Positions 56,538-64,000 of a DNA stretch of 64,000 nt are shown in pieces (position 1 is the first letter of the stretch; the number at the start of each line of letters is the position of its first letter). Source of the stretch: Saccharopolyspora_C sp040643635 (GTDB taxonomy: Bacteria; Actinomycetota; Actinomycetes; Mycobacteriales; Pseudonocardiaceae). Under the pieces are notes generated by a model. The model was not told the DNA's origin, did not search any database, and was given only the letters and a program-made list of their open reading frames with translations. The position numbers and the translations under genes are program-made. The stretch lies in the NCBI RefSeq assembly GCF_040643635.1, contig NZ_JBEYUS010000009.1, positions 79,568 to 143,567 on the forward strand. Direction: 5' to 3'.

Positions 56538-58592
56538 TCAGCTGGCTCGGGCGGTGGATTCGCCGGGATCGGTGGACTCGTGTTCCGCCGCGGCCGGTTC
56601 GGGATCGGCTTCGGCCGCCATGGCCGCGCGGAGCGTGGAGACGTCCACCCGGACCGTTTCGGCCGCCGCGGCGGGGGCCGGGCCGCCGGACATCGTGATG
56701 TGCGGGGCGGCCGCCGCGGGCGGTGCCGCGGCAGTCGGGTTCCCCGTCGCAGGGGCGGTTTCGGACTCGGTGGGCTCGGCGTTCGCCGTCGCGGATTCCG
56801 CTGGTGCTGCGGGAGATTCCGCAGGCGCTGCCGCCGCCACGTCGGCCGCGCGTACGACGGTGGTCTCTTCGGCTGCGGGAGTGGATGCGGCCGCTGCCAC
56901 GTCCGCGGCGCGTACGACGGTGGTCTCTTCGGCTGCGGGAGTGGATGCGGCTGCCGCCACGTCGGCCGCGCGTACGACGGTGGTCTCTTCGGCTGCGGGA
57001 GTGGATGCGGCTGCTGCCACGTCCGCGGCGCGCACGACGGTGGTCTGCTCGGCGACCGGCTCGGCCGTCGCCGCGACCGGTGCGGGGGCACCGCTCGTGC
57101 GGACGGCGTCCGGTGCACCCGCGGCCGCCGCCACGTCCGCCCGGACCACCTGGGTGCGCTCCACCCGCTGCGTCCGCTCGGTCTCCGCTGCGGCAGGCGC
57201 CGGTGCCGCGGCCTGGCGGTGCACCCGCACCGTCGCGTGCTCCTCGTCGCGCAGCGGCGCCGAGAGCACCTTCGGGAACGCGACCCGGCCGCGCAGCTCC
57301 CCGGCCGCCTGCAGCAGCGCCGATCGCGCCGCCCGGTCCGCGACGCCGAGCACCAGGATCCGCACCCGTGCCAGCTGCTCCCGGTCCAGCCCGCTCAGCA
57401 CCCGGTTCAACGCGAGCGCCGCGCCCTCCGGCATCGGGGTGCACGGCACGCCGACCGTGATCGTCAACCGGTCCACCTCGAACGCCAGCCGGTCCGCGGA
57501 GGTCGCGGACGCCACCTTGCTCGCGGGCACCAGGGCCAGCCCGGCGGGCACCACCTTCGCGATGATCTCGTGCGGCGTCGGCTGCACCTCCGGCGAACCG
57601 CTCCAGCGGTACACCAGCGGCCCGCCGGGCACCCAGCCGCGCGGTGCCAGGTTCGCCTGCACCGCGGCGATCCGGCCGTCCGGGCCGTACCGCATCGCGG
57701 CCACGAACGGGCGCCAGGTCGGCGCGCCGATCGCGTCGACCAGGTGCGCGGCCTCCAGCCCGCCCAGCTGCTGCAGCGGGCCGATCGTGGCCACCACCTC
57801 GTGCCCCAGCGTCCGGGACAGCTCCGCGAGCCACCCGCCGGACGCGGTCCACTGGTCCAGCGGCACCAGCTGCATCCGCAGCCGCACCGCGTCCGGGAAC
57901 CGCCGCAGCAGCGCCGCCACCTGGTGCGGCAGCAGACCGCGGCCGCCGACCACCAGCCGCGGGCGGGCGGACGCGATCGGAATCCAGCGGGCCGGTTCCA
58001 GCAGCTGCTCCGCGCCGTCCGGCGCGGCGGCGAGACCCGCTGGCACCGGGCGCAGGTGCAGCGTCCCGTCGTAGCCCGCGCCGCGCGGCAACCGGTCCTC
58101 CCAGTCCGGGCGGGGGAAGCGGGTGCCGTGCGCCTCGCCGGGGCCGTCCGCGGTGAACCGGATCCACCGGTGGTCCTCGTCCCCGGCGTACACGCAGCCG
58201 CCCGCGACGATCCGGACCGGGCCGCTCGGGGCGTGCACCTCGGCGCCCAGCTCGCGGGCGAGCTTCTGCGCCTGCGGGCGGCCGCGGCCGCGCTCGCCGA
58301 AGGACGGCACCGCCACCCACAACCGGACCTGCTCGGCCGGGTTCCGGGTCGGCTCCGCGGCGGCCACCGCGGCTCGGCAGGCCTTGCGCAGCGCGGTGCG
58401 GAAACCACCGGCCTGCACCGAGGCGGGGGAGACGAGGACGAGGCCTTCGCCGCGGCCGACCGGCACGGTGCCCGCCAGCGCCGCGCTCTCCTCGTCCGCA
58501 GCCGATCGGCGCACGACGAGCACGGTCGAGCCGTGCGCTCGCACGACCAGGTCGCGAACCCGTGCGGTCCCGGATTCGTCGAGGTCAGACAT
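56538..58592 (-). CDS. Uncharacterised protein with C-terminal tandem-repeat tail (paralogue of the 974-aa gene)
   Basis: A 684-residue protein of unknown function. The N-terminal 500 residues match the upstream 974-residue protein throughout: V-R-D-L-[VI]-V-R, A-Q-K-L-A-R-E, P-H-Q-V-A-A-L-L-R-R-F-P, G-H-[ED]-V-V-A, P-T-P-H-E-[VI]-I-A-K-V-V-P-A-G, and P-[ML]-P-E-G. No catalytic motif was recognised; several Rossmann-like strand-helix units are suggested. The C-terminal 150 residues are Ala/Thr/Glu-rich with a 20-residue tandem repeat and end without a domain. ATG at 58592 is supported by homology with the start of the paralogue (M-S-D-L versus M-S-E-P); the RBS is weak (GAGAACGAGAG region). 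It converges on the T7SS-associated group. Confidence 0.75.
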   Translation of the reverse strand: MSDLDESGTARVRDLVVRAHGSTVLVVRRSAADEESAALAGTVPVGRGEGLVLVSPASVQAGGFRTALRKACRAAVAAAEPTRNPAEQVRLWVAVPSFGERGRGRPQAQKLARELGAEVHAPSGPVRIVAGGCVYAGDEDHRWIRFTADGPGEAHGTRFPRPDWEDRLPRGAGYDGTLHLRPVPAGLAAAPDGAEQLLEPARWIPIASARPRLVVGGRGLLPHQVAALLRRFPDAVRLRMQLVPLDQWTASGGWLAELSRTLGHEVVATIGPLQQLGGLEAAHLVDAIGAPTWRPFVAAMRYGPDGRIAAVQANLAPRGWVPGGPLVYRWSGSPEVQPTPHEIIAKVVPAGLALVPASKVASATSADRLAFEVDRLTITVGVPCTPMPEGAALALNRVLSGLDREQLARVRILVLGVADRAARSALLQAAGELRGRVAFPKVLSAPLRDEEHATVRVHRQAAAPAPAAAETERTQRVERTQVVRADVAAAAGAPDAVRTSGAPAPVAATAEPVAEQTTVVRAADVAAAASTPAAEETTVVRAADVAAAASTPAAEETTVVRAADVAAAASTPAAEETTVVRAADVAAAAPAESPAAPAESATANAEPTESETAPATGNPTAAAPPAAAAPHITMSGGPAPAAAAETVRVDVSTLRAAMAAEADPEPAAAEHESTDPGESTARAS
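56825..57055 (-). repeat. 60-bp in-frame tandem repeat (20-residue unit)
   Basis: Three and a half to four copies of a 60 bp unit, encoding T-T-V-V-R-A-A-D-V-A-A-A-A-S-T-P-A-A-E-E on the minus strand. The units at 56881-56940 and 56941-57000 are nearly identical and the outer ones degenerate. The in-frame period keeps the tail readable whatever the copy number. Confidence 0.85.
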
Positions 58593-58950
58593 GGATTTCG
58601 CTCTCGTTCTCCGCGCCCGGAGGTCCACGAGCCGTCCGCGCATCCGTCGCGTCCGCGCGGTGATCGGCGGTTCCGGGGTCTCCGGCGCCGTTCGGACCGG
58701 GCGAGCGGTTCGCGGTGAGTCCGGCCGCGGTTGCGCCAAGTGTGCACTGCAGTTGAACACTAACACCGAACAGGCGTCGCGGAACCGGTCGGCGACCGTC
58801 CCCGGTGACCCACCGCAGCGGTCCCCACCCCCGGGCATCGGACCGTTCCCGAACGTGTTCCCGCTGTTCACCGGGGTGCCCGCGATGATCTCCGGGCTGC
58901 GGCGGCGGGCGCCCCGGTGTTGTCGGAGGTTTTCCCTCGGTTGTGGACCG
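58593..58950. other. Intergenic region between the two minus-strand paralogues
   Basis: 358 bp with no gene I can support. The least GC-rich stretch (58737-58770) contains an 8-bp palindrome, actgcagt, and could hold the promoter of the downstream minus-strand gene. No convincing -35/-10 pair was seen. Confidence 0.35.
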
Positions 58951-61875
58951 CTAGTGCTCCGCGGGCTCCGGCACCTCGTCCGGGACGAAGCCCACCGGCT
59001 CGGCCAACCGGGCCAGCGCATCCCCGGCGGGGGTGCGGGGCTGGGCCCGCCGGTGCTTGCGGGCCAGCCGCATCAGCTCCAGGTGCTCGGCGTCCGAATC
59101 CGGGGCTTCCCCGGGCTCCTCGGCCCGCCCGAGCTCGCGCAGCAGCACCACCGGCCCGTCCGCCGCGCGGTCCACGTCGAGCACCGCGAACCGGGCCCCG
59201 GCCGGGAACACGACTTCCCCGGTGGTGTCGCCCAGCGGCGCGGTGCGGCGCGCGTCCTGCGACCAGAGCATCACCTGCGCGTGGTCCGCGGCGCGCACCG
59301 GTTCGGTGCTGGCGCTGAGGAAACCCGCCTCGGACACCGGCATCCCCGGCTCGTACACGTCCAGCACGTCCAGCTCCAGCAGCCGGTACACCGGCCCGCC
59401 GTGCACCGGCAACCGGCGCAGCCCGGACATCAGGCACACCGCGTGGTCGCCGAACTCGTCCCGCCCCGCGCCGCGCAGCGCGCGGTTCACCGACACGGCG
59501 CCGAACGCCCCGGCGCCCAGGTACAGCCGGGCGGCCACCAGGTCCGCTTCGGGTTCCGGTTGCACCTCCTCGCCGGAGGTGGCCAGCGCGGCGCGCACCG
59601 CCGCCAGCCCGCTCTCGAAGTCGGTGCCCGCCCGCTGGGCGAACGCGGTGCGCTGCTGCTCGCTGCTGCGCCGTTCGGCGAGGAACTGCGGCAGCGCGGG
59701 CACCGGTACCAGCGCCGAGCGCTCCCCGGACGCGGCGCGACGCGGCGGCAACCGCAGCGCGGCCACCGACAGCCGCGTGGTGCGGTCCGCAGGGGCGACG
59801 GGGACGTTCGCCGGGTCCGGTTCCGGCGGGTGCACCTGCGCCGCGCTGATCGTGGCGAGCTGGGTGACCCGGACCGGCTCGGGCTGCTCGGCCCGCTTCG
59901 CGGCGGCCGCGGACAGCCGCGCCTTGCGCTCCCGCGACCGCAGGGACAGGGGAGAGGCGCCCGGCTGGCGCTTGGGCAGCGCGGACGGGGTGGCGAGCTG
60001 CGTCATCGACACCTCGGCGGACATCCGGGGGACGTCCTGCGCGGTGTCGGCGCGCACCGCGACCGGGAACCCGGCGTCGGCGGGGAGCAGGCCGGTGAGC
60101 GGAATCTTCCTGGTGGCCAAGGACGTCACCGGTCCCGGGGACTCGTCCGAGGTACCGGGACCGTCCGAAGTGCCCGGTTCGGGCCCGGCCTTTCCGGGCG
60201 ACGGCTCGGCCGGGGTTCCCAGCGCTTCGGTAGCGGTGGTCCCCGAGCCGGTGGGCTCGGCGGAGTCGGCGGGAGGCCCGGCGGGTGCTGCGGACGCGTC
60301 CGGCACGTCCGCACCGGTCCCGGTACCGGACGAGCCCTGCGCCGCGGCCGGTCCGTCCGAGGACCGGGGTGCCACGACGGGTTCGCCCGCCGGAGCCGAC
60401 ACCGGAGCACCCGGCTCGGCCGGATCACCCGGCGCTGCCATGGGGACACCCGTCCCGGCCACCGGATCGCCCGGACCCGCCACCGGATCGCCCGGCTCGG
60501 CCACCGGATCACCCAGCCCCGCCGCCGCGGGCAGCACCGCCGGGAACCGCAGCCGGTCGGCCAGCGGCCCGGCCGCGCCGCGCAGCTGCTCGCGCATCGG
60601 CTCCGGCGCGATGCCCTGCACCAGCAACCGCACCCGCGCCCGCTGCTCGGCGTCCAGCCCGGACAGCAGCCGGTTCAGCGCCGCGGGCATCCCCTCCGGC
60701 AGCGGGGTGCACGGCCAGCCCAGCACGACGGTCAGCCGGTCCGGTTCGAACGAGAGCCGGTCGGCGGCGCCGGGGACGCCCGCGCGCGGCGCGGGCAGCA
60801 GCGCGATGCCCGCGGGCACCACCTTCGCGATCACTTCGTGCGGGGTGGGCTGCGGATCGGTCATCCCGCTCCAGCGGAACACCAGCGGCCCGGCGGGCAG
60901 CCAGCCGCGCGGCGGCGCCCCGGCCAGCACCGGTTCCACCCGCCCGTCGGGGGAGTACCGCAGCAGCGCCGCGAGCGGCAGCCAGCTCGGCCCGCCCCGC
61001 TGGTCGGGGACGAGGGTGAACTCGGCGTGCACGCCGTGCCGGATCAGCCCGGTGGCGGCCACCACGTCGTGCCCGAGGAGCGCGGCGAGCTTGCCGAGCC
61101 ACTGCGGGGAGGCGGGGTCCGGGTGCGCGGGCACCAGCTGGATGCGGTCCCGCACCGTGCGCGGGAAGCGCCGCAGCAGCGCCGCGACCTGGTGCGGCGC
61201 GATGGACGGTCCGCGCGGCCCGCCGAGCACGATGCGCGGGTGCTCCGCGGACACCGCGACGGCGTGCCACACCTCGTCGGCGGTGGTCTCCGCGGTCGCC
61301 GAGGCAGCCAGCCCCGCCGGGACCGGTTCGGCGTGCAGCCCGCCGTCGTGCACCGCGCCGCGGGGCAGCAGCGCCTCCCACGGCGGCTGCGGGTAGCGCG
61401 CGCTGTGCAGCTCACCTGCGCCGCCGCCCGCGGGGAACCGGATCCAGCCGTGGTGGTCGGCGCCGGTGAAGATCGAGCCGCCCGCGACGAAGGTGACCGG
61501 GCCGTCCGGGGCGTACACCTCGACGGAGAACTCGCGGGCCAGCTTCTGCGCGGTGGACCGGCCGCGGCCGTCGAGCCGACCCGCTCCGGAGATCGCCAGC
61601 CACAGCCGCGGCGCATCGGAGCCGGTGGTCTTGGCGCGGGCCGCGGCGGTGACCGCCATCCTGCTGGCGTGGCGCAGCGCGGCGCGGAACCCGCCGGCGC
61701 GCACGGCTTCGGCCGCGGCCAGCACGAGGCCGTCGCCCGCCGCGACGGGCACGGCGCCGAACACGCGCTGCTCGGTCTCATCGCCGCCGGAGGAGTGCAG
61801 GATCAGCACCGTCGAGCCCTGCGGCCGGACGATCAGATCGCGGACCCGGACGGGTTCGACTTCCGGTTCTGACAT
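58951..61875 (-). CDS. Uncharacterised protein with C-terminal ADP-ribosyltransferase-like domain
   Basis: A 974-residue protein. Residues 1-520 share the unknown N-terminal region with the 684-residue neighbour. Residues 520-770 are a Pro/Gly/Ala/Ser-rich linker (repeated P-G-D-P-V-A-G/E near 60440-60520). The C-terminal 200 residues look like an R-S-E class ADP-ribosyltransferase. S-V-N-R-A-L-R-G opens it, then V-Y-R (Arg831), G-F-L-S-A-S-T (Ser854, Ser856) and T-T-G-E-V-V-F-P-A-G (Glu887), followed by F-A-V-L-D-V. Such enzymes move ADP-ribose from NAD+ onto proteins or nucleic acids. The spacing is more compact than in clostridial toxins and the residue two before the catalytic Glu is Thr rather than Glu or Gln, so activity is uncertain. 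Start ATG at 61875; an AG-rich stretch (GAGAGCAGG) precedes it. Confidence 0.7.
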   Translation of the reverse strand: MSEPEVEPVRVRDLIVRPQGSTVLILHSSGGDETEQRVFGAVPVAAGDGLVLAAAEAVRAGGFRAALRHASRMAVTAAARAKTTGSDAPRLWLAISGAGRLDGRGRSTAQKLAREFSVEVYAPDGPVTFVAGGSIFTGADHHGWIRFPAGGGAGELHSARYPQPPWEALLPRGAVHDGGLHAEPVPAGLAASATAETTADEVWHAVAVSAEHPRIVLGGPRGPSIAPHQVAALLRRFPRTVRDRIQLVPAHPDPASPQWLGKLAALLGHDVVAATGLIRHGVHAEFTLVPDQRGGPSWLPLAALLRYSPDGRVEPVLAGAPPRGWLPAGPLVFRWSGMTDPQPTPHEVIAKVVPAGIALLPAPRAGVPGAADRLSFEPDRLTVVLGWPCTPLPEGMPAALNRLLSGLDAEQRARVRLLVQGIAPEPMREQLRGAAGPLADRLRFPAVLPAAAGLGDPVAEPGDPVAGPGDPVAGTGVPMAAPGDPAEPGAPVSAPAGEPVVAPRSSDGPAAAQGSSGTGTGADVPDASAAPAGPPADSAEPTGSGTTATEALGTPAEPSPGKAGPEPGTSDGPGTSDESPGPVTSLATRKIPLTGLLPADAGFPVAVRADTAQDVPRMSAEVSMTQLATPSALPKRQPGASPLSLRSRERKARLSAAAAKRAEQPEPVRVTQLATISAAQVHPPEPDPANVPVAPADRTTRLSVAALRLPPRRAASGERSALVPVPALPQFLAERRSSEQQRTAFAQRAGTDFESGLAAVRAALATSGEEVQPEPEADLVAARLYLGAGAFGAVSVNRALRGAGRDEFGDHAVCLMSGLRRLPVHGGPVYRLLELDVLDVYEPGMPVSEAGFLSASTEPVRAADHAQVMLWSQDARRTAPLGDTTGEVVFPAGARFAVLDVDRAADGPVVLLRELGRAEEPGEAPDSDAEHLELMRLARKHRRAQPRTPAGDALARLAEPVGFVPDEVPEPAEH

Positions 61876-62085
61876 CGACCTGCTCTCGTCGGGCGCGCTC
61901 GAAGGACCCGCCGCTCGGCACTCGCCGGGGATCGGGAGGGATCACCCGTGGTGCGGCCGCGGCCGGGACGCCGTGCGCGGGGTTCGGTGGGGCAGGGCGG
62001 TCGTCGCGCGCCGACCGCGTGCGCACCATGATCGCATCCGGCGCGCTCGGTGTCGCCGGTCACTCGGAACCCGCCGCGGGCGTGG

Positions 62086-62100
62086 CCGCGCGACGCGCGG
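62086..62100 (-). terminator. Short GC hairpin after the ABC ATPase gene
   Basis: ccgcg/cgcgg stem with a five-base loop, two bases after the stop codon on the minus strand. It is short and lacks a T-run, so a terminator role is only possible. Confidence 0.25.
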
Positions 62101-62102
62101 GA

Positions 62103-62843
62103 TCAGGCGATGTGCTCGGCCGCGGCGGACTCGCAGCCGCAGTCCGCGGGGCGCTCCCGCTCCTGCACGACGCGCCCGTCCTGCAGGACGACGACGCGGT
62201 CGGCGTAGCCGGCGACGGACGGGTCGGCGGAGAACAGCACCAGCGGCAGCCCGAACTCGGCGCTGCACTGGCGCAGCAGCCGCAGGTGGTGCCTGCCGGT
62301 GATGGCGTCGAGCGCGGCGGTCGGCTCGTCCACGAGCAGCAGGTCGGCCTGCTGCAGCACGGTGCGGGCCAGCGCCACGCGCAGTTCCTCCGCACGGGTC
62401 AGCGACGGGGTGGCGCGTTCCAGCAGCGCCCGCACGTCCAGCACGTCCAGCGCGCGCTGCAGCAGCTCCGGGTCCGCGCGCCTGCCCGCGGTGTCCAGCG
62501 GCAGCAGCAGGTTGTCGGCCACGTCGAGCTGGGGCAGCAGGTTCGCCTGCGGGTAGACGACGCCGATCCGGGTGCGGCGAAACTCGGTGCGGGCGCCTTC
62601 GTCGAGCGCGGTGAGCTCGGTGCCCGCGATCCGCACCGACCCGCGGGTGGGGCGTTCCAGCCCGGCCAGGCAGCGCAGCAGCACGCTCTTGCCGGAGCCG
62701 GTGGGTCCGACCACGGCGGTGCAGCGCCCGGGGGTGACCCGCAGGGTGACGTCGTGCAGCACCGGTCGACGAGCCGTCCCGAATTCCTTGCTGATCCCGT
62801 CGGCGATCATCGCGCCGTTGCTCATCGGGCATGTCGCGGACAC
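62103..62843 (-). CDS. ABC transporter ATP-binding protein with degenerate signature and H-loop
   Basis: A 246-residue LolD/MacB-like ATPase. Walker A GPTGSGKS (46-53), a Q-loop in V-V-Y-P-Q-A-N-L-L-P (about 95-104) and Walker B L-L-L-V-D-E-P (Asp172, Glu173) followed by T-A-A-L-D are intact. The ABC signature, normally L-S-G-G-Q, reads L-T-R-A-E (148-152). The switch His of the H-loop is replaced by Ala in F-S-A-D-P (Ala206). No permease gene is adjacent. GTG at 62843 is the preferred start because a strong GAGGAGGAGG RBS lies just upstream on the minus strand; ATG 62825 is the alternative. Two Cys lie near the C-terminus (D-C-G-C-E). It may serve a distant permease or have lost transport activity. 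Confidence 0.8.
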   Translation of the reverse strand: MSATCPMSNGAMIADGISKEFGTARRPVLHDVTLRVTPGRCTAVVGPTGSGKSVLLRCLAGLERPTRGSVRIAGTELTALDEGARTEFRRTRIGVVYPQANLLPQLDVADNLLLPLDTAGRRADPELLQRALDVLDVRALLERATPSLTRAEELRVALARTVLQQADLLLVDEPTAALDAITGRHHLRLLRQCSAEFGLPLVLFSADPSVAGYADRVVVLQDGRVVQERERPADCGCESAAAEHIA

Positions 62844-63180
62844 GGGGTCCTCCTCCTCGTCGTGGGCGCCCGGTACCGGCCGGCCTGCTCGTCCACCGTC
62901 GCCGACCGCCGAGGTGGGCGGATCGGCCCATCGGCCGGGGTCGCCTCCTGCGGGAGGCCGAGATCGGGCGCGCGTCCCTCGTCCCGTGGGACGTGCCGGG
63001 AGCCGCGGGGTTGCTCGGCGCGGGTGCGTTCCGGTGCCGTGCGTTCGGTTTCGGCAGGTCGGCGCCGGTTCCTGCCGGGGCCGGTCGTTCCGGCGCCGGA
63101 TGCGCGAACGGCCGCGGCGGTCCGCCGGGGTGGGGCGGACTGCCGCGGCCGTGGATCGTCAGCCGCCTGGCCGGGCCGGG
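62844..63180. other. Intergenic region upstream of the ABC ATPase gene
   Basis: 337 bp. It holds the hairpin described at 63108-63152 and the RBS of the ATPase gene (purine run ending about five bases before 62843 on the minus strand). Overlapping ORFs here are GC-rich chance frames without RBSs. No promoter hexamers were recognised. Confidence 0.4.
63108..63152 (-). terminator. Strong 19-bp hairpin terminator
   Basis: The arms 63108-63126 and 63134-63152 pair over 19 bp with one G-U wobble and a seven-base loop. It begins 28 nt after the stop of the 117-residue gene on the minus strand. There is no T-tract, which is common for actinobacterial terminators. Confidence 0.75.
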
Positions 63181-63534
63181 TCAGGCGGAGGCGGCCAACC
63201 AGGTGGAACGCCCCGCGCGGGTGGGTACCCAGCAGCCTTTCGCGGCGGCCCGGTCCTCGTCGGGGTCCGCCAGCGCCAGCGCCGCTTCGACCACTTCGTC
63301 CGCGGAACCGGTGGTGCGCCACAGCACGGTCTTCGGGAACAGGACGTCCGGCTCGTCGCCCGGGATGCGGGCGGCGTCGGCTTCGTCCTCCCCGTAGAGC
63401 TGCACGATGTCGATCACGCCGTGGTGCACCCGGATGCCGACGACGGCGATGAGGGTGCCGTTCGCGTCGCGGGGGTGCGCGAAGTGGAAGTCGCGGGCGA
63501 TGAGTGCCTGCAAGCCGTCCGTTATGTCGTTCAT
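63181..63534 (-). CDS. Conserved hypothetical protein (117 aa)
   Basis: A small soluble protein with no signal peptide or membrane segment. It has F-H-F-A-H-P-R-D-A-N-G near the start, V-H-H-G-V-I-D-I-V-Q-L, a conserved-looking E-D-E-A-D-A-A-R-I-P-G-D-E centre, and L-F-P-K-T-V-L-W. I recall similar actinobacterial hypothetical proteins but no function. The ATG at 63534 has a weak GGTGG upstream. It follows the DUF397 gene by 56 nt on the same strand and may share its promoter; a strong hairpin ends the unit. Confidence 0.65.
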   Translation of the reverse strand: MNDITDGLQALIARDFHFAHPRDANGTLIAVVGIRVHHGVIDIVQLYGEDEADAARIPGDEPDVLFPKTVLWRTTGSADEVVEAALALADPDEDRAAAKGCWVPTRAGRSTWLAASA

Positions 63535-63590
63535 GACGCCACCGAGGGTTCTGCGCGAGCGCTGGTCGATTGCGGGGGGCGGGCCGGGGG

Positions 63591-63827
63591 TCAGACGATC
63601 AGGTCGTCGAACTCGCCGTCCTTGGCACCGGACAGGAAGGCCGCGATCTCCGCCCGGGTGTAGATGAGCGCGGGCCCGTCCGGGTAGCGGGAGTTGCGGA
63701 CCGCGATGTCACCGTCCAGCAGGGAGGCCAGCTCCACGCAGTTGCCCACCGAGCCGCTGTGCGCGCTCTTTCTCCAGGACGCTTCGGGTAGCTGTCCCGC
63801 GATCATTCCGTTTCGGATCTCCGGCAT
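63591..63827 (-). CDS. DUF397 domain protein
   Basis: A 78-residue protein with the DUF397 signature: S-W-R-K-S-A-H-S-G-S-V-G-N-C-V-E-L-A, then I-A-V-R-N-S-R-x-P-D-G-P-A-L-I-Y-T-R and F-L-x-G-A-K-D-G-E-F-D-D. Such proteins are abundant in actinobacteria, usually beside an XRE-type regulator, and have been linked to developmental control (BldB/WhiJ-associated genes). ATG at 63827 is chosen over 63860 because GGGAA and GGAAGG lie just upstream and because the longer form would start inside the palindrome described at 63854-63892. Confidence 0.85.
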   Translation of the reverse strand: MPEIRNGMIAGQLPEASWRKSAHSGSVGNCVELASLLDGDIAVRNSRYPDGPALIYTRAEIAAFLSGAKDGEFDDLIV

Positions 63828-63853
63828 CGAAGTTCCCAGCCTTCCCCGAGTTG

Positions 63854-63892
63854 CTTGCAACGATCAGATGCACGTGCATCTGATCGTGCAAG
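63854..63892. promoter_or_regulatory. Near-perfect palindrome upstream of the DUF397 gene (operator or hairpin)
   Basis: 63860-63887 is a perfect 28-bp palindrome centred between 63873 and 63874. With a single bulged A on the left arm it extends to 19 paired bases over 63854-63892. It lies 27 bp upstream of the DUF397 start codon. Its symmetry suits a dimeric HTH regulator, and DUF397 genes usually accompany XRE-type regulators. A hairpin in the leader RNA is the alternative. Confidence 0.6.
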
Positions 63893-63973
63893 GACCGTAT
63901 CACTGAGCCTGCGGTGGGTGCGGGTTCTGGGGTCCATGAATCCGATCATCCGGACTCGAACACGCGTTCGCCA

Positions 63974-64000
63974 CTACACGAGCGGGTGGTCCTGAACCGG
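63974..64000 (-). CDS. Possible C-terminal end of a gene entering from the right edge
   Basis: On the minus strand the frame entering at 64000 reads P-V-Q-D-H-P-L-V and stops at TAG (63976-63974). An XRE-type regulator often precedes a DUF397 gene, so this could be its last eight codons. The stretch is far too short to judge by sequence alone. Confidence 0.2.
   Translation of the reverse strand, partial: PVQDHPLV

Noticed and set aside
58123..61872. Plus-strand 1,249-codon ORF opposite the ART-like gene
   Set aside because: It has no RBS and random composition. The minus frame is homologous to the neighbouring gene.
63694..63906. Plus-strand 70-codon ORF across the DUF397 start region
   Set aside because: It is antisense to the DUF397 gene and runs through the palindrome; no RBS or family match.

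Overview
The window comes from a very high-GC actinobacterium, most likely of the Pseudonocardiales (Saccharopolyspora- or Amycolatopsis-like). The evidence is uniform GC-rich coding, GTG starts, a DUF397 gene, and proteins of the kind associated with actinobacterial type VII secretion (T7SS). No rRNA, tRNA, CRISPR array, transposase or phage gene was seen.

Positions 3-49808 (+) are one uninterrupted reading frame. It is already open at the left edge and encodes at least 16,601 residues (roughly 1.8 MDa). It is a mosaic of enzyme-like modules joined by acidic, Ser/Thr/Arg-rich or Pro-rich linkers. In order these are: a TcdA/B-type glycosyltransferase-like module; a short module with an LSC motif; amidoligase cassette 1; a second glycosyltransferase-like module; amidoligase cassettes 2 and 3; a second LSC module; amidoligase cassettes 4 and 5; a metzincin-like HExxH module; a metzincin-like module that has lost its zinc ligands; amidoligase cassette 6; a second HExxH module; a large Ser/Thr-rich beta-type module (A1); another (B); an edema factor/CyaA/ExoY-like nucleotidyl cyclase module; a papain-like module; beta-type module A2; two 'lonely Cys' modules with a His-Cys pair; a nucleic-acid-deaminase-like module; and a lysine-rich tail. 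This looks like a polymorphic-toxin or multi-effector giant of the kind I remember being labelled 'lonely Cys domain-containing protein'.

Positions 49891-56258 (+) hold a close-packed accessory group. It has four paralogous SseB-like proteins of the type called T7SS-associated, an unrelated 321-residue protein between the second and third of them, and a fusion of a right-handed beta-helix with an EccA/CbxX-type AAA+ ATPase. These are the best candidates for handling, secreting or neutralising the giant protein.

Positions 56538-61875 (-) hold two paralogues of unknown function converging on that group. The larger ends in an ADP-ribosyltransferase-like domain; the smaller ends in a 20-residue tandem repeat. 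The right end (62103-63827, -) is ordinary: an orphan ABC ATPase with a degenerate signature motif, a 117-residue hypothetical protein followed by a strong hairpin, and a DUF397 gene preceded by a near-perfect palindrome.

Working model (inference): the giant protein is exported, possibly through a T7SS helped by the AAA+ fusion, and is cut into separate effectors by its own cysteine or metallopeptidase modules at recurring V/L-x-M-G-G/D linker motifs. The effector chemistries would be glycosylation, amide ligation, cyclic-nucleotide synthesis and nucleic-acid deamination.
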